From assembly GCA_037952775.1 (NCBI GenBank), contig JBANAY010000004.1, forward strand, positions 9,362,001 through 9,426,000: DNA of 64,000 nucleotides, read 5' to 3'. Positions 39,787-53,021 of the stretch are shown here, one piece after another (the stretch's first letter is position 1; every line of letters starts with the position of its first letter). A program made the position numbers and the translations under genes. The notes below the pieces were generated by a model, which made no database searches, was not told where the DNA came from, and saw only the letters and a program-made list of their open reading frames with translations. This DNA is from Clonostachys chloroleuca. Its lineage: Eukaryota > Ascomycota > Sordariomycetes > Hypocreales > Bionectriaceae.

Positions 39787-40138
39787 TACTGCAGTAGAAT
39801 TGACGCCCCGGTCTATAACTTCCACACCTGTTAGCATATTTACGGAAGTTTTGATTTATATGCTTCTTACTTCACGCTTTAGTAACTATGAAGCTGAGCT
39901 TTAGTTAGTACTATTATAGTATAACTAATACTGCCTGGTAATCAGAAATATTTGTAGAATATAAAAACTTATAATCTGACTTAAAAGAATTAAAAAAAAT
40001 AAAATACAGAATTTATATATTTGTAGGTATTATAAAGCTGTAAGTTGCAGGCGCTAAGGAATAAACACAGAGGTTATATCTGTAAATGTACTAACGGGTG
40101 TGGAAGTTACAGACCTGGGCGTTAATCCTACCGCAGTG
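39787..40138. mobile_element. 352-bp MITE with 57-bp terminal inverted repeats (MULE-like)
   Basis: Terminal inverted repeats at 39787-39843 and 40082-40138 match at 48 of 57 positions by hand alignment. Eight of nine mismatches are transitions. The ends read (T/C)ACTGC(A/G)GTAG. The element is flanked by a perfect 9-bp direct repeat, GAAAAGGTC, at 39778-39786 and 40139-40147, which is a target-site duplication. The interior is AT-rich and encodes nothing. Long inverted repeats with a 9-bp duplication point to a non-autonomous Mutator-like element. Transition-biased divergence fits repeat-induced point mutation. Confidence 0.85.
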
Positions 40139-40147
40139 GAAAAGGTC
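40139..40147. repeat. Right 9-bp target-site duplication of the MITE
   Basis: GAAAAGGTC, identical to 39778-39786, directly outside the right inverted repeat. Confidence 0.8.
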
Positions 40148-40900
40148 AAGCAGCCTGCAGTCAGCCTGCATAACTCCACTTCCATTCTCCCAGCCAACGT
40201 TGTACGCTGGGCTTGTGGGAAAATCGCGCGAGTGCCGACATGAATATGACAGACAGCCTTGAGCTCTTCAACTACCATCGCACCTAACCGCTGTCTACCT
40301 CTACCGTCAAAGCCGAACTACTGCAGTTGCTGAGTCTGCCAGCCAACATCAGGAGCAAGGCATTTGATAAGCTGTGAGCAAGGCTGGACATACTAGAAAG
40401 GATTGTCTCTGCGGAGCTTAGCAGTGACAAGGTAGTACTAAGTCGTGACGTTAGGCAGTAAGCGCAGACCTGGTTGCATGGATGGCTCCACACTTTCTCT
40501 TGCCTATTAATATGGTATCAGCGCCATAATCACTCAAGTCGGGGGTCGGGCTGCTCACCACACCCGCCATCTTTCCAAGGGTGACTAGTTTCTATATGCA
40601 ACAAGAGGTGACATTTGTGGCGAGTGAGTGGTATGCAAGGCAGAAATTGGTCCCATACTCGTAGTTGACAGCGATGATAAGAAACCAGACATCCCCGGGC
40701 TTCGAAACCCCTCTCTAAGACTTGGAGCTGCTGTATCAATGCTGGTATCAGTCTTTTCTTCTCGGCAATTTGTCATGATGAGTCACTCACTGCCCTGGAA
40801 GCCGCTGGTGAGTGAGCATGTACAGTAGACAAGCAGCGATAACTCCAACGAAACCCAGCCGACCGATCAATGCCATGTTAGGCCGGACGACGCAGGGGTC
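40148..40900. other. Intergenic, possible unidentified relic
   Basis: No confident gene. The plus strand at about 40310-40465 reads a leucine-rich helical stretch (V-K-A-E-L-L-Q-L-L-S-L-P-A-N-I-R) interrupted by stops. It may be a mobile-element or gene relic, but I cannot name it. Confidence 0.4.
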
Positions 40901-40909
40901 TTGAACGTG

Positions 40910-42462
40910 GCCAAGGCCTGGTACATGTTTCTTCTCCACGCGATATTGGTCGTTGCCATAGCTGTTGGTACTATCACTATCGACGGCCTTGTCTTCAACA
41001 TCGGTTCACCTCCAAATGCCACATCCTACCACGGGCGACTCTACCAGACTCAAGTTACCGCGATCCTATCACTCGCCCTCGTCATTCTCCGTACTGTCTC
41101 TGGCTCCTGTTTCGTTTTTGCTCGGTTGGAGAGCCGTCTTCATCCTCCTAGAGAAGCGAGGCGTCTCGCTTAAAGAGTTGACTTAGCTGATCAACTGGCG
41201 CATACCTCTGCTCTCCTGGAAGAATGCGTCCAAGGGTCCAATGCTGACATGGGCCATCTGGGCAACCGTCGTGTTCATACTACTATGGCCGAGTTCCTTC
41301 GCTGCACCGCTTGCAACATCGCTTTCCTAGATCCGTAGTCAAAATATCGACTCCGAGTCGTACGACTTCAATATGGGCGGCGTGTCTAAGGATTCAGACG
41401 GCCCAGGTGGCGAGACCAACTGGCAAGCGCTCAACTGGGAAGAAGCGCGGCAGAAAGTCATCGTCGATGCCGCAGTAATGACATCGAAGCAACGTAGATA
41501 TGCTTTCGGTGTGTGGTCAGATCAAATAGCGACCAGGAATTACTTCCGGCCGTTGTTTGAGCAGGATATTCCTACCCTCAGCAAGATGGACCTGATGGTG
41601 CCATACTTTGCCGTCGACTTGACGTGGATCAAACCCCTTATGAGGATTCAGTGATCTGGGATGTAGCAGATCCGGAGTTTGTCAGCATCGATAATTCGTT
41701 CACGATCAGGAAAATCGGCACTCCGGCCATCATCAGGGGAAGGAAGTGGGAAACGAAGGATCTTTCCTGGAAGCAACCACAAGTCCTGCGAATGAAGGTC
41801 CTACTAGGTCTCAAGACTGGCGGATGGGATGTGGGCCAAGCACTTCCGGATGGCACCCCCTCCTACGAAGACGCGCCTTGCCCCAAGTATGTCCATGAGT
41901 TTGGAGAACTGCCCGACATTGAGCAATGGCGCCGTGACTGGCCCGATGAAAACAAGAAAGAGACTGCGTTTGAATGCTACATATACACGGAGGCCACCAT
42001 CGTATCCGGCGTTTATGAAGCAAAGGGATGCGACGTGACCGCTTCAGTGGAAAATGCGGACGACAAATACGCTACCTATGTAATCGAGCGTAATAATGAC
42101 GCAATCATGCTCGATTATCTGTCCAGTGCGACTGTGGACTTCGTCTCTGAGATTGTCAAGTACGCTCATCTGCAAGACTAGTTGAGCCCAACGGAACCAG
42201 TACTCTAGATGAGTGGACCAGAGGTATACTCACTCTGGGGTATCACTCTACCTGGAGCTCTATCATGCTTATCATGGGGCCACAGGCTCACACAGGGGTC
42301 ACGGTCTGGCTGTCGACACCTGTGATCTATGTCAAGGTGGACAAACCGAGCATCTACGGCTTTCTCGCCATGCACGTAGCCCTGATGCTTTCAGCCATTC
42401 TCGTCTTCATCGCCCAGCACTTTCTAATTTCATTTCTCTTGTCGCCCACTTGCAGGTGTTGA
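40910..42462 (+). pseudogene. Broken polytopic membrane protein gene with RIP-like stops
   Basis: Recognisable as one gene spread over three frames. It starts with a hydrophobic N-terminus (M-F-L-L-H-A-I-L-V-V-A-I-A-V-G-T), then a glycosylated loop (G-S-P-P-N-A-T-S-Y-H-G-R-L-Y-Q-T). A frame change occurs near 41100. Next comes G-W-R-A-V-F-I-L-L-E-K-R-G-V-S-L, in-frame TAG at 41184, I-N-W-R-I-P-L-L and in-frame TAG at 41328. The large extracellular part follows (T-N-W-Q-A-L-N-W-E-E-A-R, W-S-D-Q-I-A-T-R-N-Y-F-R), with another frame change near 41620, then an intact stretch to 42181 and a last pair of helices to about 42460. The family is a set of fungal membrane proteins of unknown function. 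Both TAG codons fit C-to-T change in CpA context (CAG to TAG; TGG to TAG), the RIP signature. Confidence 0.7.
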
Positions 42463-42649
42463 AGACTACTTGACTAGGTACCTATGTAAGGTAAGGTAGG
42501 TACAAAGATGCAAGACAGATGCGTTTTGCCAAGGGACGGAAGATTGTTTGTACTGGAAGGCTGAACATCAGGACCCTGAGCAGCCTGTACTTTCTGACCC
42601 GTCGTTGAATGCTGAATCTAGCATCAAGCAGTCACAAAGAAAACCGCTT

Positions 42650-44608
42650 CTAGTTGCTCTGCTTATCGACATCCGATTCTGCAGAGTCTGCCGGCAGAGT
42701 CTCATTCCCATGCTTCCTCTTTGTACCGTAGCGCTCGCTCACAAACTTGATGATGAAAATGCTGGCAAACTGCAGCACCGAAATCCCACACATGATACTG
42801 AAGCCCATCGTGAACTTGGGGGCGTATTTTCCGACGTCGAGGATCAAAACTATGAAAGGTTAGCGGCGTGAATTGAAATGTGCACACGTGTACGCTCACC
42901 TGGAACCCATGCAATGAAGGCTTGCCCAAACGTTTGCGCAACTCCGATGACAATCGCACGCTCCTCCATGTCATCGCTCATAAGCTCAATAGCCCAAGCC
43001 TGAAGAACTGTTAGCCGACCAATAGCAGTGATGAGGAGAAACCATAGCTGTCTTACGTATAGGACGGGCCAGAAACCCCACGATGCCGCGTTGATAAGGT
43101 ACCCGAAGAAGGTGGCGCCGTAGCCAGGACCAACGGCAACGATAACCATACCCACAAAGTTGATTGTCTACCCAATTAGTTAGGGAGCCTTTTCACTGCT
43201 AGATTCTCTAAAGCTATGAACATACCGCAGGAATGACAAGTATCTGCCATCGTCTGTTTAAACCATCGGAAAGCCATGAGTAGGCCAGTGTGGTCACCAA
43301 ACCCAAAGCTTGAGCGGCAGTGGGGAAAAGATTGATCTGATAGACTGAGAACTGGTTCAGAGACTTCAGCCAGACTGAAAAGTAATTCAATGGCTGGGTT
43401 ACGACGCAATGGCATCTGCACAGTTGAGTGAGTATAGTACCGGCAACGCAGGTAAGGTGTGAGACTTACATGAGAGCAAAGATGAACACGTAGAGCGGCC
43501 AGTGGGTGACAATCTTCTTGAGTTTCTGCAAAGTTAGGCGCTCGGGCTCTCGGCGATCAATTTTCTGCATGCGCTCCACGTGCTTCTTCTTTTCTTCTTC
43601 AGGCATCCAACGCGCCTTGGAGGAATACGGGTTGTCTGGGACGGCATAGAATCCCCATAGGGGACCCCAGATTGAAATTATCCCACAGAAGATGAAGAGC
43701 CACCTCCAGCCGGCAAGGCCTGCCACGCCGTCGAGGCCCCTGTATATTGCCGCCTGTAAATAGCCACTGAACATGCTGGCGGCATAACTAGCCGAGTAGA
43801 AAATTGCAATGCGTTTTGAAAGTTCTGGATAGAAACGGACATGTTAGCGGAGGGATCATCCATGTCGCAGAACTGCAGAACTTTGTCCATCACGCACCTT
43901 GAGGAGTGTACCAACTCCCCATAATTGTAAGAACTCCGACTGCAAAAGGACTCTCTAGCATGCCGAGGATAAATCGTAGAGCAAAGACGGTCCGGGTATT
44001 TTGAACGCTCGCAAAGCAGAACGTGATGATTGTCCATAGAAGCTCAGCCGCAGGTAGATATATGGAAGGGCGGACTTGATCCTACGTGTTAGTGTTCATT
44101 TGGGAGTTTCGAGAAAGCTGAGCTACTTACTGCGTGTAAGTAGCATCTGTGACGGGATTTGGCCGACGAGATAGCCACACGTAAAGAACGTTTGGAGAAG
44201 ATTGTACTCATTTCCCTTGATGTCGAGGTCTTCCTTCATTCCACTGACATAAGCATTGGCTGTCCAGGTCAGTACATCTCGTTCAGTACAAATTTATTTT
44301 GCAAAGACAGGCGGCTGAACATACTGATATTGCTCGAATCGAGTAGTCTGATAAAGTATCCGAATGTTGCCCAAGACCTATAGTTGACGTAAGCACGTGC
44401 ACTCAGCAATGACGAGTGATAGTTCTCACAGAAGGTACAAATCCAATCTTTGGACAAGTTTTCGCTCCTCCTTTGAGCGGCGTCCATCCCAAATCACCTC
44501 ACGTATTCGTTCCCACGTTGATAGGTTTTGCTCTGGATTATTACTCTCTGGGTCTGTCGGCGTAGGAGTAGACGCCACGAGAACATGGGACTTGGTATCG
44601 GTCGCCAT
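42650..44608 (-). CDS. MFS transporter, anion:cation symporter (Dal5/allantoate-permease type)
   Basis: A 497-residue transporter in nine exons: 44430-44608, 44325-44377, 44131-44259, 43898-44074, 43470-43824, 43226-43415, 43057-43167, 42900-42999 and 42650-42849. All eight introns have GT...AG ends and phases that join correctly. The N-terminal cytosolic tail leads into R-L-D-L-Y-L-L and helix 1 ([14 protein letters not shown]), the family's entry motif. Family blocks [26 protein letters not shown] and L-G-M-L-E-S-P-F follow, with W-R-W-L-F-I-F and a charged central loop. Members carry allantoate, nicotinate, pantothenate and similar organic anions across the plasma membrane. It is divergent from the flavin monooxygenase (958-bp shared upstream region), suggesting uptake of a substrate used by that cluster. 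Confidence 0.92.
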
Positions 44609-45565
44609 GGTGAGATCCTGTCAATTGCTTGTTTTCGCCGACTCTGCGCATGAAACCAAAACGAGAAATCAAGTGTGACAACATGCAAGGTGAAATATAA
44701 GTTCATGCAACGACGCTAGACAGGGTCCTTCGATCACCTCATCGCCAACCCCCACGTGGCCGGAGCATAGTTCAGAGCACGCCTTCGTTACCAGGTAGCC
44801 AATTAATAGTTAGCTTCGATTCGAGTCAATATATGCAACTAGCTAGCTGTCGCCTTACTCGTGGATTCATCTCTGGGAAGTGGAGAGGACAGACGGGCGG
44901 TTTTATACCGGTCTCAGTCGATATAAGCCCCTGAATCCTTTGACCACATTCCAGCACCTCTGCGCAAGGAAATGGAACTCCGAAACCATGCTCTTAACTA
45001 ATCAGCATCCCTGTAGTCAAATCAGATTCGAGACGGTGGGATTGTGAGTGAAAAACTTGACCCCGTTCTATTGCCATGTCGCCATCCTGCCTACCCTCAG
45101 TTATCTCCACCCAACTAACTCATCTGGCTAGATTGGCCCAGCTTCCTGGTAAGGAAACTAACGGGGCGGGTCCCAAGATGATGGGAAGTTCTCTCCGACG
45201 ACGGATGGCAAGATGGCCAACAAGACTGGTTTGCGGATATTCCCAGGTTTTAACGATCATGCTTCGTAATCACTCTTTATTGAGAGGAGCATGTGTCCGA
45301 TTGGGTTTAAATTTGTGGATAATGCGATATCGCTGATATCCTTGCATGATATCGTCCCTCCATACATTGTCCAGAACCCTGCCAACCGCAGTCGCAACCG
45401 TAGTGTCAGATTACGTGCTTCTGGGCGCGTGCTCGAGTCGGTGCCCGACAACTCGGTCGTCCCCATGAGATGAGTAGTCTGCTCCGGGCTTAAGAAAGCC
45501 TCATTAACTTCGTGAGTCCGACTTATTCCCTGTCATCAGCATATGAAATTACACTTCGTTCCACA
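44609..45565. promoter_or_regulatory. Divergent promoter region of the transporter and Baeyer-Villiger-type monooxygenase
   Basis: A 957-bp intergenic region between head-to-head genes, probably with shared control. Short open frames in it (for example 45076-45336) have no family match. I could not identify a specific operator by eye. Confidence 0.45.
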
Positions 45566-47485
45566 ATGGCACCGGCAAGCACCGTTGACCTGGACCTAGA
45601 GTCTAGGATTAGCGAACAGGAGAAAGCGCCAATCACAAGGACTATCTGGCCTCCCTTGAACCTTGAAGAGCATCCTATCGACGAATACCCACGCTTGCGA
45701 GTTGTTGTGGTCGGGGCCGGGATCAGTGGCATCACCGCTGGTGTTTTGCTGCCTCCTAAAGTGCCAGCGCTTGATCTTGTCATCTATGAAAGAAACAGTG
45801 ACATTGTAGGCTTCCCCGATGAGAGACTATATTCGATTGGTTACCGGGGCTGACAAAATTATTCTCCTTTAGGGCGGAGTGTGGCACACAAACGTCTATC
45901 CCGGCGTCCGATGCGACGTCCCGGCCCATGCTTACCAGGCGACATTTGCGCCCTCGACGTCATGGACAGAGGCGTATGCGCAAGGCGCTGAGATCAATGA
46001 GTACTGGAACAAAGTTGCCGACGATTTTGGGGTACGACAATATGTTCGTCTTGAGCACAGCGTTAAATCCGCGGAATGGTCCGAAGAAAAGGGGAAGTGG
46101 CTCGTTCGTGTGAAGGCCAAGGATGGGGAATTCATCGACGAGGCCAACTTTGTCCTCACAGCTACAGGCCACTTTAGCGATCCAAAGCTTCCCGATTACC
46201 CAGGCATGGACATATTCAAAGGCGACATCTTCCATACATCAGATTGGAAGAGAGACTTCGATCCATGCAATAAGCGCATTGCCGTCATTGGCAACGGCGC
46301 ATCAGGGCTGCAGGTGCTGCCGCACTTGCAGAAGGCGGCAAAGCATCTCGACCACTATGCAAGAAACAAGACCTGGGTCGCTGCTCCGATCGGCGGAGAG
46401 ACACTGGCTGATTATGTGGCTGATGGGATCGAGCAGGCTCGGAAGAGTCCCGAGGACTATCTGAAGTTTCGGAAAGGGCTCGAGGGGAAACTTTTCAGCC
46501 GGTTTGGTGGCATATTTAAGGGTAGTGACAAGAATGCCGCCACCGAGGAAAGCATTCGAAAGCTCATGGCAGGGCGACTTGCTGCTAAGCCCGAGCTGAT
46601 TGATCAAATTGTGCCCGAGTTTTCACCAAACTGCCGTCGCTTGACGCCCGGCCCGGGGTATTTGGAAGCCTTGACCGCTGAAAACGTTTCATATGTAACA
46701 AAACCGATCTCTGAATTTACGGAAACTGGTATACGCACCGTAGATGGTAAGTTGCTCCTTCGATCAGCGCAGACAGGGCAAGATAGCGGTACTAACACAA
46801 AACCGTAGGTGTTCACCGGGAGGTTGATGCAGTGGTTTGCAGCACTGGGCACGATATTACGTTCAGTACTCAATTCCCAGTCATTTGCAATGGTGTCGAC
46901 CTCCAAAGTGCATGGCGTCCAGGGGGCTCTCCCGGTTTCCCAGACTCCTACCTGGGGCTTGCCTCACCGGGCTTCCCTAACTTCCTAACCATTGTTGGGC
47001 CAAACTCTACTGGGCCTGCCGGCACTCTTTGCCACTCGGTAGAGATCCAGATCACCTATATTGCCAAGGTGCTGCGCAAAGCTGTGACGCAGGGCATCCG
47101 AAGTCTGGCACCCACGCAAGCTGCCACGGACGATTTCAGGGCTTATTGCGAAGCTTTCTTCCCAAGAACAGTCATGAGTGAGTACTGTAGCTCTTGGTAT
47201 AACGGGGGTATCAAAGGTGGTCGAATCACAGGAATCTGGCCTGGCAGTGCAGGCCATGTAGCGATTGTTCGGAAAGACCCCAGATGGGAGGACTTCGAGT
47301 TTACGTATCACAATGGCCAGGGCAATAGATTTGCCTGGCTCGGAAATGGTTGGACGCGGAGAGATGTACTGGCTGCGAACGGGCCAGACGATATCGAGGC
47401 GGATCTGACACCATGGCTTCGAGCTGAGGCGATTGATCGGAACATAGATCTGCGAGACTACCATGAGAGTTGGTGGGTTAGCTAG
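45566..47485 (+). CDS. Flavin monooxygenase, Baeyer-Villiger type
   Basis: A 596-residue FAD/NADPH enzyme in three exons: 45566-45805, 45873-46746 and 46809-47485 (introns GTAGGC...TTTAG and GTAAGT...CGTAG). FAD-binding Rossmann motif G-A-G-I-S-G at 50-55. The Baeyer-Villiger fingerprint F-x-G-x-x-x-H-x-x-x-W is present as F-K-G-D-I-F-H-T-S-D-W at 195-205. NADPH-binding G-N-G-A-S-G at 220-225. The late block V-D-A-V-V-C-S-T-G-H-D precedes the C-terminal domain. Such enzymes insert oxygen next to a ketone (steroids, cyclic or aryl ketones) or oxidise heteroatoms; the substrate is unknown. It is followed 626 bp later by a second flavin monooxygenase on the same strand, which supports a degradative or biosynthetic cluster. 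Confidence 0.93.
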
Positions 47486-49753
<2,268 letters not shown>

Positions 49754-50825
49754 ATCTATGAGATTGGCAAATTTTTAATACGCAACGTGAACCACAGCCA
49801 CCCTAGACTCGACTTTGTCTACCAAGCAACTCACCTAAAACGTGGGACACGAAAACTCCACGCAAGTTAGGATTCTCGATTTTTTTTGTATAATAATACG
49901 AAGCGTAACAATGAAGTCAATGATAGATTATTCTACAATATTTAGTGTGGTATTGTGTTTACTACTAGGCTAAATATCCTAGTATGTGATGGAATACAAC
50001 ATGAAACGTTGGAGGTTCCAAGCGTGCTATGTTTTGCCTTGGGCGCTTGGCTACGGACAGAGTAGTTACATCGCACTTTGACAAGAGTTTCCATTCAGGC
50101 CTGACGCTGAATCATCTGCCTCGGGTCATTATATTTCCAAGTTTCCAAACGTACTGAAAACTACATTTTTCGAGCGAGAAATGAGGCATTGATCGATACA
50201 GGCTAAATGAAGTGCAGGTTGCGATGCATTCAAGCTCAGCGTCATGACAACATGAGGGATGAACTTGCATGGCTTATGAAAGCATTGATACGAGGCCGAC
50301 GATGAATGGGTGCGTTTGAATTAGTGTCAAAATTAAGAGGAGGCGTTGATTGTATGTAGGCATCCGCTGTGAAAGCTTTGTGGGAGTAAACACAGATGAA
50401 AATAGCACCTTGTGGATTTCTTTGGCAAATGATATGCTGCAATGATCGCAGATTAAGCTCAATAATGTATGGGGAAAGGTACATGATTGAAAAAGAAGAG
50501 GCCCTTGCCGATATTCCCCCCGAAAATTAATGTGTGCTGGCGACTAACTGCGAAGATTGATACTTGAGATGAGTTTACAACAATGGAATAAGCTCGGGCA
50601 AGAAAATAATAAGGAAATCTGGGCCTCGAGATCTACAAAGAAACATTGAATGGTTGTTCTTGAGGACCGAAAAGCAGTTGTGTGTAAGCCTGGCATGCAT
50701 CATATTACGAAGGTAGAAGGCCTCAACAATCGGAACGATTCGAAAATCTCCAATAATGAACGACTACGAGGGGAAGCAGTGGTCTATTTAGGTGCCTAGG
50801 TAGGTACGAGATCATAGTTTGGGGG
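49754..50825. other. Intergenic, no supported gene
   Basis: About 1.1 kb of AT-rich sequence with only short open frames. Nothing recognised. Confidence 0.5.
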
Positions 50826-50841
50826 GTGGCTGAGGCACATG

Positions 50842-50940
50842 ACTGATCTGAGGAACCAGCACCGATCTGAGAAGATCACTGATCTAGGGACTGATCTGGA
50901 CAATCACTGATCTGAGCAGTGATTGCTCAGATCACTGAGG
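50842..50940. repeat. ACTGATCT repeat cluster with hairpin
   Basis: Four copies of ACTGATCT begin at 50842, 50878, 50890 and 50906, plus a variant CCGATCTGAG at 50862. The last copy is one arm of a 10-bp perfect hairpin: GATCTGAGCA at 50909-50918 and its complement at 50924-50933, with a 5-base loop. The cluster sits about 50-150 bases upstream of a TATA box, in the position of an upstream regulatory element. Confidence 0.65.
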
Positions 50941-50987
50941 GGAGGAAATTCTGCCCATCACTCCTCCACACACCGCCCTCAGGCAAG

Positions 50988-50994
50988 TATAAAT
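50988..50994 (+). promoter_or_regulatory. TATA box of an unassigned transcription unit
   Basis: TATAAAT is followed by a C/T-rich initiation-like tract (51019-51041) and a consensus 5' splice donor GTACGT at 51049. No clear coding exon follows within 800 bases. A textbook branch/acceptor (CTGCTAACTAG) ends at 51557. The unit may be a noncoding RNA or have a long leader intron leading to the small frame at 51895. Confidence 0.45.
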
Positions 50995-50999
50995 GCTCG

Positions 51000-53021
51000 C
51001 CAACTTTCCAAGCATCTGACTTTTCTTTTCTTCTTCTTCACCCAAAAGGTACGTATCAGATTTCGGTAACAGCATAGTCGAAGAAATTTTTGGGCTTAAA
51101 ACTGTGTGCCTGGTATTACACTGCCTTCAGGCGACGCAGCTTGTTTTTTCATTGCTCTTGGCGGCTTGCCGTCATAGTGAAGAAGAAGCTTGGGCTCCAA
51201 TCCTACTAGAGGACTTGTGGTGAGGAACTTTAGGAGAGAATGATTCCGGCCTTGGAAGAAGTCGTTGCGTCGGATCCTCGTTCGTGAGTGAGGTGAGGAG
51301 GATGGTAAGCCGCTTGTCTAGGTGGCATGATAAAACTACAAGATGCTTGTTCTAAATGAAGAATAAATTCAAGTCTGCTTCAATCTATGGTGTCACTGGG
51401 CACGAGGTGATGTTGATGCCATGTTCAAACGACCGCGCGGAGTGTTGTGATTCAAGATCGCGAGGCGTCGTCACGTCGCTTCGAGGTGTTATGGTGTTTT
51501 GGAGCGGAGGATGCTCGCGTTTTTCTTGCACGAAGGCCTGAATTCACTGCTAACTAGATTGTGAGTCTTGAAGTATCAAACACAAGAGAAAATAAGTATT
51601 TTCACGTCATACTCGTCATTTTGTCGTCCAGTTTCCTCTCCTTGTGCCGTCGGATCTTTTCCCTCTTCTCGAGATGGCAAATCTTCACCCACCTTCTCTA
51701 CCGCTCTAGCATCACGACTGGCTTCTCTCTATACGTAAAATGAAATTTTTTTAATCGTTTCTCTTTTCTCCCTAGGTGGCCTTCTTCTGCGGAAAGAGAA
51801 CTACGTTTCACACCAACCTCTCCCATCTCATTCTCCATCTACGAGCAGGTTTTCTCTTTCGAAGAAGCGAGAGAACAACTTTGGAAAAACGAAAATGGAT
51901 TGCAAGAACGAGACCAAGGGACGCCTATCCGTGCTCTGGGCGATGAGGGCAACATCGCGGTCTTGGGCCTTGAGACGTGCCCGTTTGCATCTCTCTCCTC
52001 CCCCACCCCGGCTTCACTTCAGCACTGCCTGGAAACTCTCTCCAGAAAAACCGTCAAAAACAGAGAACTTGTACAAAAATTACGAATAGTAAGTGCCACG
52101 TACATCTTGTCACTGTCGGGAACACCTCTCATCACAACCTCAGCAGGAACCATGTTAAACTCACTGATACCCCCGAACCGAACCAAAAGAAAAGAAAAAC
52201 CCACGATGGCGAAGCTTCCCAATAGACCGCGGCCCCTATATTTCTGTTGCTTTGATACCTCGATGTTGGCATGGGCTCCCCGGACGGACGAAGTCCGAGA
52301 TTTGGGCTTTGGACACACAATTTCTCCAAGCTGGACTGCCTAGAGCGGCCACAATGACGTCCCGCTACATACACACTACGGGGAAATGCCGTGCTCGAGC
52401 TCGAGTAGCTGCAAGTTGAAGGATCTTCGTATGCGAGATAGTGATCTACACTGGACTAGACATTGACCAAGCCGAGCATCCTCTCATTTTGCGCTCGCCT
52501 TTTTGCTGTCAAGACAAGGAGCAGGGTCTGAGTGCATCTGCGTGATGGCCTCCAAATTGCGACCTGAAGCGCCTACGAGAGTATGGGGTAAATCCTCTGG
52601 GGTTTCCAACACCTTGCACGCATCTCAAAAAAAAAAAAAAAAAACGAATAGAGGCTCACGACGACCTCCAAACGATTGGGGCGAAGGATGAATGGGATCT
52701 TATACTATCCCCCCTCAAAGATATAACGGGTGCATTGGGGCATTGGTTCTGTGAACTTTCTATGAACTTCCTATCTTGATATATTAGAAACCTGAAAATG
52801 GGTGGAATAGAGTGGTGGGTGTTCCTCATGCCCAAGGCTGGGTCACTATGGAAGTATGTCCTGAACAAGGAAAACGAATACGGCAGCTTGATGACACGCA
52901 CGGGGAAAGGGAGTGGGAGGTATTCGAGCTTGATAGAAGATAGCTTCAACATTAATAATTCATAGCCCCTAAAGATACAGTGAAAGATAACACAGTGAGA
53001 GACTTCTCCCATCATAAGAGA
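51000..53021. other. Region without a confident gene
   Basis: Contains the possible transcript starting near 51020 and small open frames at 51895-52089 and 51900-52343 with no recognisable domain. An A18 run lies near 52627. The right end is the 3' flank of the P450 gene. Confidence 0.4.
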
